Assembly (NCBI GenBank): GCA_025059875.1
Contig: JANXCT010000002.1
Span: 456,183-520,182 of the forward strand
Direction: 5' to 3'
DNA length: 64,000 bases
DNA from: Candidatus Kapaibacterium sp.
GTDB taxonomy: Bacteria; Bacteroidota; Ignavibacteria; Kapaibacteriales; HRBIN21
A program made the position numbers and the translations under genes. Positions 62,042-64,000 of this stretch are shown here, piece after piece. The notes under the pieces were generated by a model that searched no databases, was not told where the DNA came from, and was given only the letters and a program-made list of their open reading frames with translations. How positions within the stretch are numbered: the first letter of the stretch is position 1; every line of letters starts with the position of its first letter.

Positions 62042-64000
62042 ACGCCTACCCCGCCATCCGCACCGAAGGTGGCCTCCTCGGTCCGGACATCCTGGAGGAG
62101 CTGCTGGCCGGCGAGCTCCCCGGACAGCGCCCGCAGGACTTCGGTCTGGACGGGCGGCGCAACCTCCTGGACGAGATCGCCTCCGCCTTTGCCGATGCCC
62201 AGACCCAGTGGGAGCTCTTCCGCCGCCGGCTCGAGCGCCTGCCGGAGAGCGACCCGGCAACATCCGTAACCCGCGACTCCTGGGCCATCCCCTTCTTCAG
62301 CCTGCTCGGCTACGAGCTCCACTACAACCACCGCGCCTACGACGTCGATGGCACCACCTACGCCATCTCACACCGCGCCGGCAAAAACGACGACGCCCCA
62401 CCGGTCCACATCGTCGGAGCTCGCCAAGACCTCGGCCGAGTGCCCCCAAGTGGCCGGCCGCGCTTAGCCCCACACTCCCTGCTGCAGGAGTTCCTGAACC
62501 GCACCGAGCACCTCTGGGGCATCGTCACCAACGGCTACACGCTACGGCTGCTGCGTGACAGCACCTACATCCGCCGCCAGGCCTACGTGGAGTTCGATCT
62601 CCGCCAAATCTTCGAGGAGCGCCGCTTCATCGAGTTCGCCCTCCTCTACCGGCTGCTCCACCGCACGCGGCTGCCGAACTCTGCGGCGGACGCACGCGAA
62701 TGCCTCCTCGAGCAGTACTACCAGCACGCGCTGGAGCAAGGCGGGCGCGTGCGCGAACGCCTGCGCGATGGTGTCGAGCGCTGCCTTGAGGGCTTGGCGA
62801 ATGGCCTCCTGGCCCATCCCGCCAACGACGAGCTCCGCCGTCGGCTGAGCCCGCACGCTACGCCACCCGACCGCCTCACCCCGCTGGAGCTCTACCAACA
62901 ACTGCTGCGCCTGGTCTACCGCCTCCTCTTCCTGCTCGTCGCCGAAGAGCGCGGCCTCATCAGCCGCGAGCCGCTCTACCGAGAGCACTACAGCGTCTCC
63001 CGCCTCCGCCGGCTGCTGGAGCACCGCAGCGCCTACACCGACCACGACGACCTCTGGTGCAGCCTGCAGGTGCTCTGGAGCATACTCCGCACCGAGGACT
63101 ACGCCCGCCTGCTCGGCGCCACCGCCCTGGACGGCGAGCTCTTCCAGGAGCTGGACGTAGACCGCTACTCCATCACCAACCGTGACCTCCTGGAGGCCTT
63201 CTGGCACCTGTCCTACTACCAGGAGCGGCCCTCCAGCCCCCCGCGCCGCGTCAACTACGCTGCCCTGGACGTCGAGGAACTCGGCTCGGTCTATGAAAGC
63301 CTGCTGGACTACCACCCGCAGATAGACTGCTCCGGCCCTGCTCCCGTGTTCCACTTGGCGTATGGTTCCGAGCGCAAGACGACTGGCTCCTACTACACCC
63401 CGCCCGAACTGGTGCAGGAGCTCCTCCAAAGCGCCCTGGAGCCGGTGCTCAGGGCACGGCTGGAGGAAGCACGCCGAATGGCACATGGGGAATGGCAGGC
63501 GGTGAATAGGGGATGGCGAATGGTTGAACAATTGTTCAAGGAGTGGCTCAATGCAGAGCGTCAGCGACTACAAGGACCTGGAAGCGTGGAAGCAAGCAAT
63601 GTCCATCGTCAAGGACATCTACCAGCTTACCGCACAGCTGCCGAAGGAGGAGAACTACGGGCCGACCAGCCAGCTCTGCCGCACAGCAGTCTCGATCCCC
63701 GCGAACATCGTGGAGGGATGGGGACGTCGCTCCACAGCGGCATTCATTCAATTCCTTCGCCAAGCCAACGGGAGCCGGACGGAGCGGGAGACGCTCCTGC
63801 TCATCAGCGAACAGGTGGGACTTCTGCCAGCGGAAGCAACGTCGTCGGCGCTTCTAGACACCCTGCAGCACCTGGGCAGGCAGCTCACTTCGTTGGAACG
63901 CAGCCTCCAACGGCGGAAGAACTCGCCGTAATGTGGTCCCAAACCCCACTCGCCATTCGCTATTGGCTCCTTGCCCAAGCCGCCATCCTCTCGCTGCGTG
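62038..64000 (+). CDS. Adenine-specific DNA methyltransferase (DrmMI/Eco57I-like), partial and interrupted by an insert
   Basis: Starts at GTG overlapping the helicase stop (GTGA) and stays open to the window end, 654 codons. N-terminus: AIRTEGGLLGPDILEELLAG; then SLLGYELHYNHRAYDVDG, LWGIVTNGYTLRLLRD, LLFLLVAEERGLI, and the motif before the SAM domain TGSYYTPPELVQELL. After about residue 480 the expected junction to the catalytic core is broken by about 150 extra codons made of the insert read in an unrelated frame, and at the far end the family sequence resumes in register (LAQAAILSLR) just before where the SAM-binding DPACGSG motif should follow. The catalytic motifs are outside the window. 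In DISARM this protein marks self DNA. Confidence 0.85.
   Translation, partial: MNAYPAIRTEGGLLGPDILEELLAGELPGQRPQDFGLDGRRNLLDEIASAFADAQTQWELFRRRLERLPESDPATSVTRDSWAIPFFSLLGYELHYNHRAYDVDGTTYAISHRAGKNDDAPPVHIVGARQDLGRVPPSGRPRLAPHSLLQEFLNRTEHLWGIVTNGYTLRLLRDSTYIRRQAYVEFDLRQIFEERRFIEFALLYRLLHRTRLPNSAADARECLLEQYYQHALEQGGRVRERLRDGVERCLEGLANGLLAHPANDELRRRLSPHATPPDRLTPLELYQQLLRLVYRLLFLLVAEERGLISREPLYREHYSVSRLRRLLEHRSAYTDHDDLWCSLQVLWSILRTEDYARLLGATALDGELFQELDVDRYSITNRDLLEAFWHLSYYQERPSSPPRRVNYAALDVEELGSVYESLLDYHPQIDCSGPAPVFHLAYGSERKTTGSYYTPPELVQELLQSALEPVLRARLEEARRMAHGEWQAVNRGWRMVEQLFKEWLNAERQRLQGPGSVEASNVHRQGHLPAYRTAAEGGELRADQPALPHSSLDPREHRGGMGTSLHSGIHSIPSPSQREPDGAGDAPAHQRTGGTSASGSNVVGASRHPAAPGQAAHFVGTQPPTAEELAVMWSQTPLAIRYWLLAQAAILSLR
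63505..63523 (+). repeat. Left inverted repeat of the insert
   Basis: AATAGGGGATGGCGAATGG; 16 of 19 bases match the reverse complement of the right end (63946-63964). It lies one base before the 16-base palindrome. Confidence 0.7.
63524..63539. promoter_or_regulatory. 16-base perfect palindrome before the S23-type gene
   Basis: TTGAACAATTGTTCAA is identical to its reverse complement. It ends just before the AAGGAG ribosome-binding sequence of the four-helix-bundle gene, so it could be an operator or an RNA hairpin controlling that gene, or a structure used in mobility. Confidence 0.6.
63551..63931 (+). CDS. Four-helix-bundle protein of the S23 rRNA-intervening-sequence (IVP) family
   Basis: A 126-residue protein. 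The family signature is clear: SDYKDLEAWKQAMSIVKDIY, then LPKEENYGPTSQLCRTAVSI and PANIVEGWGRRSTAAFIQFL, with a C-terminal helix LQHLGRQLTSLERSLQRR. The family was first met in insertions within 23S rRNA genes and its biochemical role is not established. Here it lies inside a methyltransferase gene, in the +1 frame relative to the host. AAGGAG lies 7 bases before the ATG. A TTG upstream at 63524 is in frame but falls in the palindrome and is not needed. Confidence 0.93.
   Translation: MQSVSDYKDLEAWKQAMSIVKDIYQLTAQLPKEENYGPTSQLCRTAVSIPANIVEGWGRRSTAAFIQFLRQANGSRTERETLLLISEQVGLLPAEATSSALLDTLQHLGRQLTSLERSLQRRKNSP
63946..63964 (-). repeat. Right inverted repeat of the insert
   Basis: On the minus strand this reads AATAGCGAATGGCGAGTGG, the partner of the left repeat with three mismatches. 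It lies 14 bases after the S23-type gene stop; host-like protein sequence resumes within and just after it (AIRYWLLAQAAILSLR). Confidence 0.7.

Larger units (their letters stand above)
63505..63964 (+). mobile_element. Inserted S23/IVP-type element inside the methyltransferase gene
   Basis: A segment of roughly 460 bases with imperfect 19-base inverted repeats at both ends, one 16-base palindrome, a ribosome-binding site and one gene for a four-helix-bundle protein. It separates two parts of a continuous methyltransferase protein. Repeated GAATGGCA units at 63476-63483 and 63490-63497 suggest the left edge may reach further left. Exact boundaries need a comparison with an uninterrupted relative. 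There is no transposase. Confidence 0.7.

Noticed and set aside
62542..63531. A 329-codon open frame on the minus strand across the methyltransferase gene
   Set aside because: It opposes the conserved methyltransferase sequence and carries no recognisable motif, so it is a shadow of the plus-strand gene.

Overview
The window is a GC-rich bacterial chromosome segment with closely packed, often overlapping genes. Four independent signs point to the Bacteroidota-Chlorobiota (FCB) side of the tree, plausibly a thermophilic Ignavibacteria/Kapabacteria-like lineage. (1) Three secreted proteins end in a type IX secretion (T9SS)-like C-terminal domain, two of them finishing in PLLIVR. (2) Nine perfect copies of the Bacteroidota -7 promoter element TAnnTTTG lie about 30-50 bases before start codons. 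(3) The DksA-like protein has lost its second zinc cysteine pair. (4) A futalosine-route menaquinone gene is present. The lineage is inferred from these features only.

Layout. 0-2.3 kb: end of a LysM protein, a PAS histidine kinase, a small outer-membrane-type protein and a CAT-anticodon tRNA. 2.3-6.5 kb: a possibly degraded stretch, then paaABCD (phenylacetyl-CoA epoxidase) on the minus strand behind a Fur-family regulator. 6.6-12.7 kb: TonB receptor, a large secreted protein and a phosphoesterase. 12.7-24.7 kb: RNA methyltransferase, mqnA, a lipoprotein, the translationally coupled addB-lon-rpe set, ribE, a MoxR-type ATPase and purK. 24.7-31.6 kb: ptsH-ptsI and ileS-dksA-lspA. 31.7-38.5 kb: a frameshifted PaaI-type thioesterase, a ClpB that stops after its first ATPase domain and runs into murQ, a secreted M4 protease and tsaB. 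38.5-45 kb: a complete RND efflux operon with its own TetR regulator and a candidate operator. 45-51 kb: M20 peptidase and ccmCDEF cytochrome c maturation with a cysteine-type CcmE. 51-59 kb: a BNR-repeat secreted protein, an exonuclease, gcvT, paaN and a D-2-hydroxyacid dehydrogenase. 59-64 kb: start of a DISARM-like anti-phage locus, with a SNF2-type helicase and an adenine-specific methyltransferase that runs off the window.

The most unusual part is the right end. The helicase has one in-frame TGA near its N-terminus. The methyltransferase gene is split by a compact insert, a four-helix-bundle (S23/IVP family) gene bounded by imperfect 19-base inverted repeats. The host reading frame stays open through the whole insert and resumes in register, so two proteins are encoded in different frames of the same DNA.

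Together the genes describe an aerobic or microaerobic heterotroph. Phenylacetate catabolism is spread over paaABCD, paaN and a damaged PaaI-like gene. The cell makes c-type cytochromes through system I, uses menaquinone, recycles peptidoglycan (murQ) and secretes proteins by a T9SS-like route.
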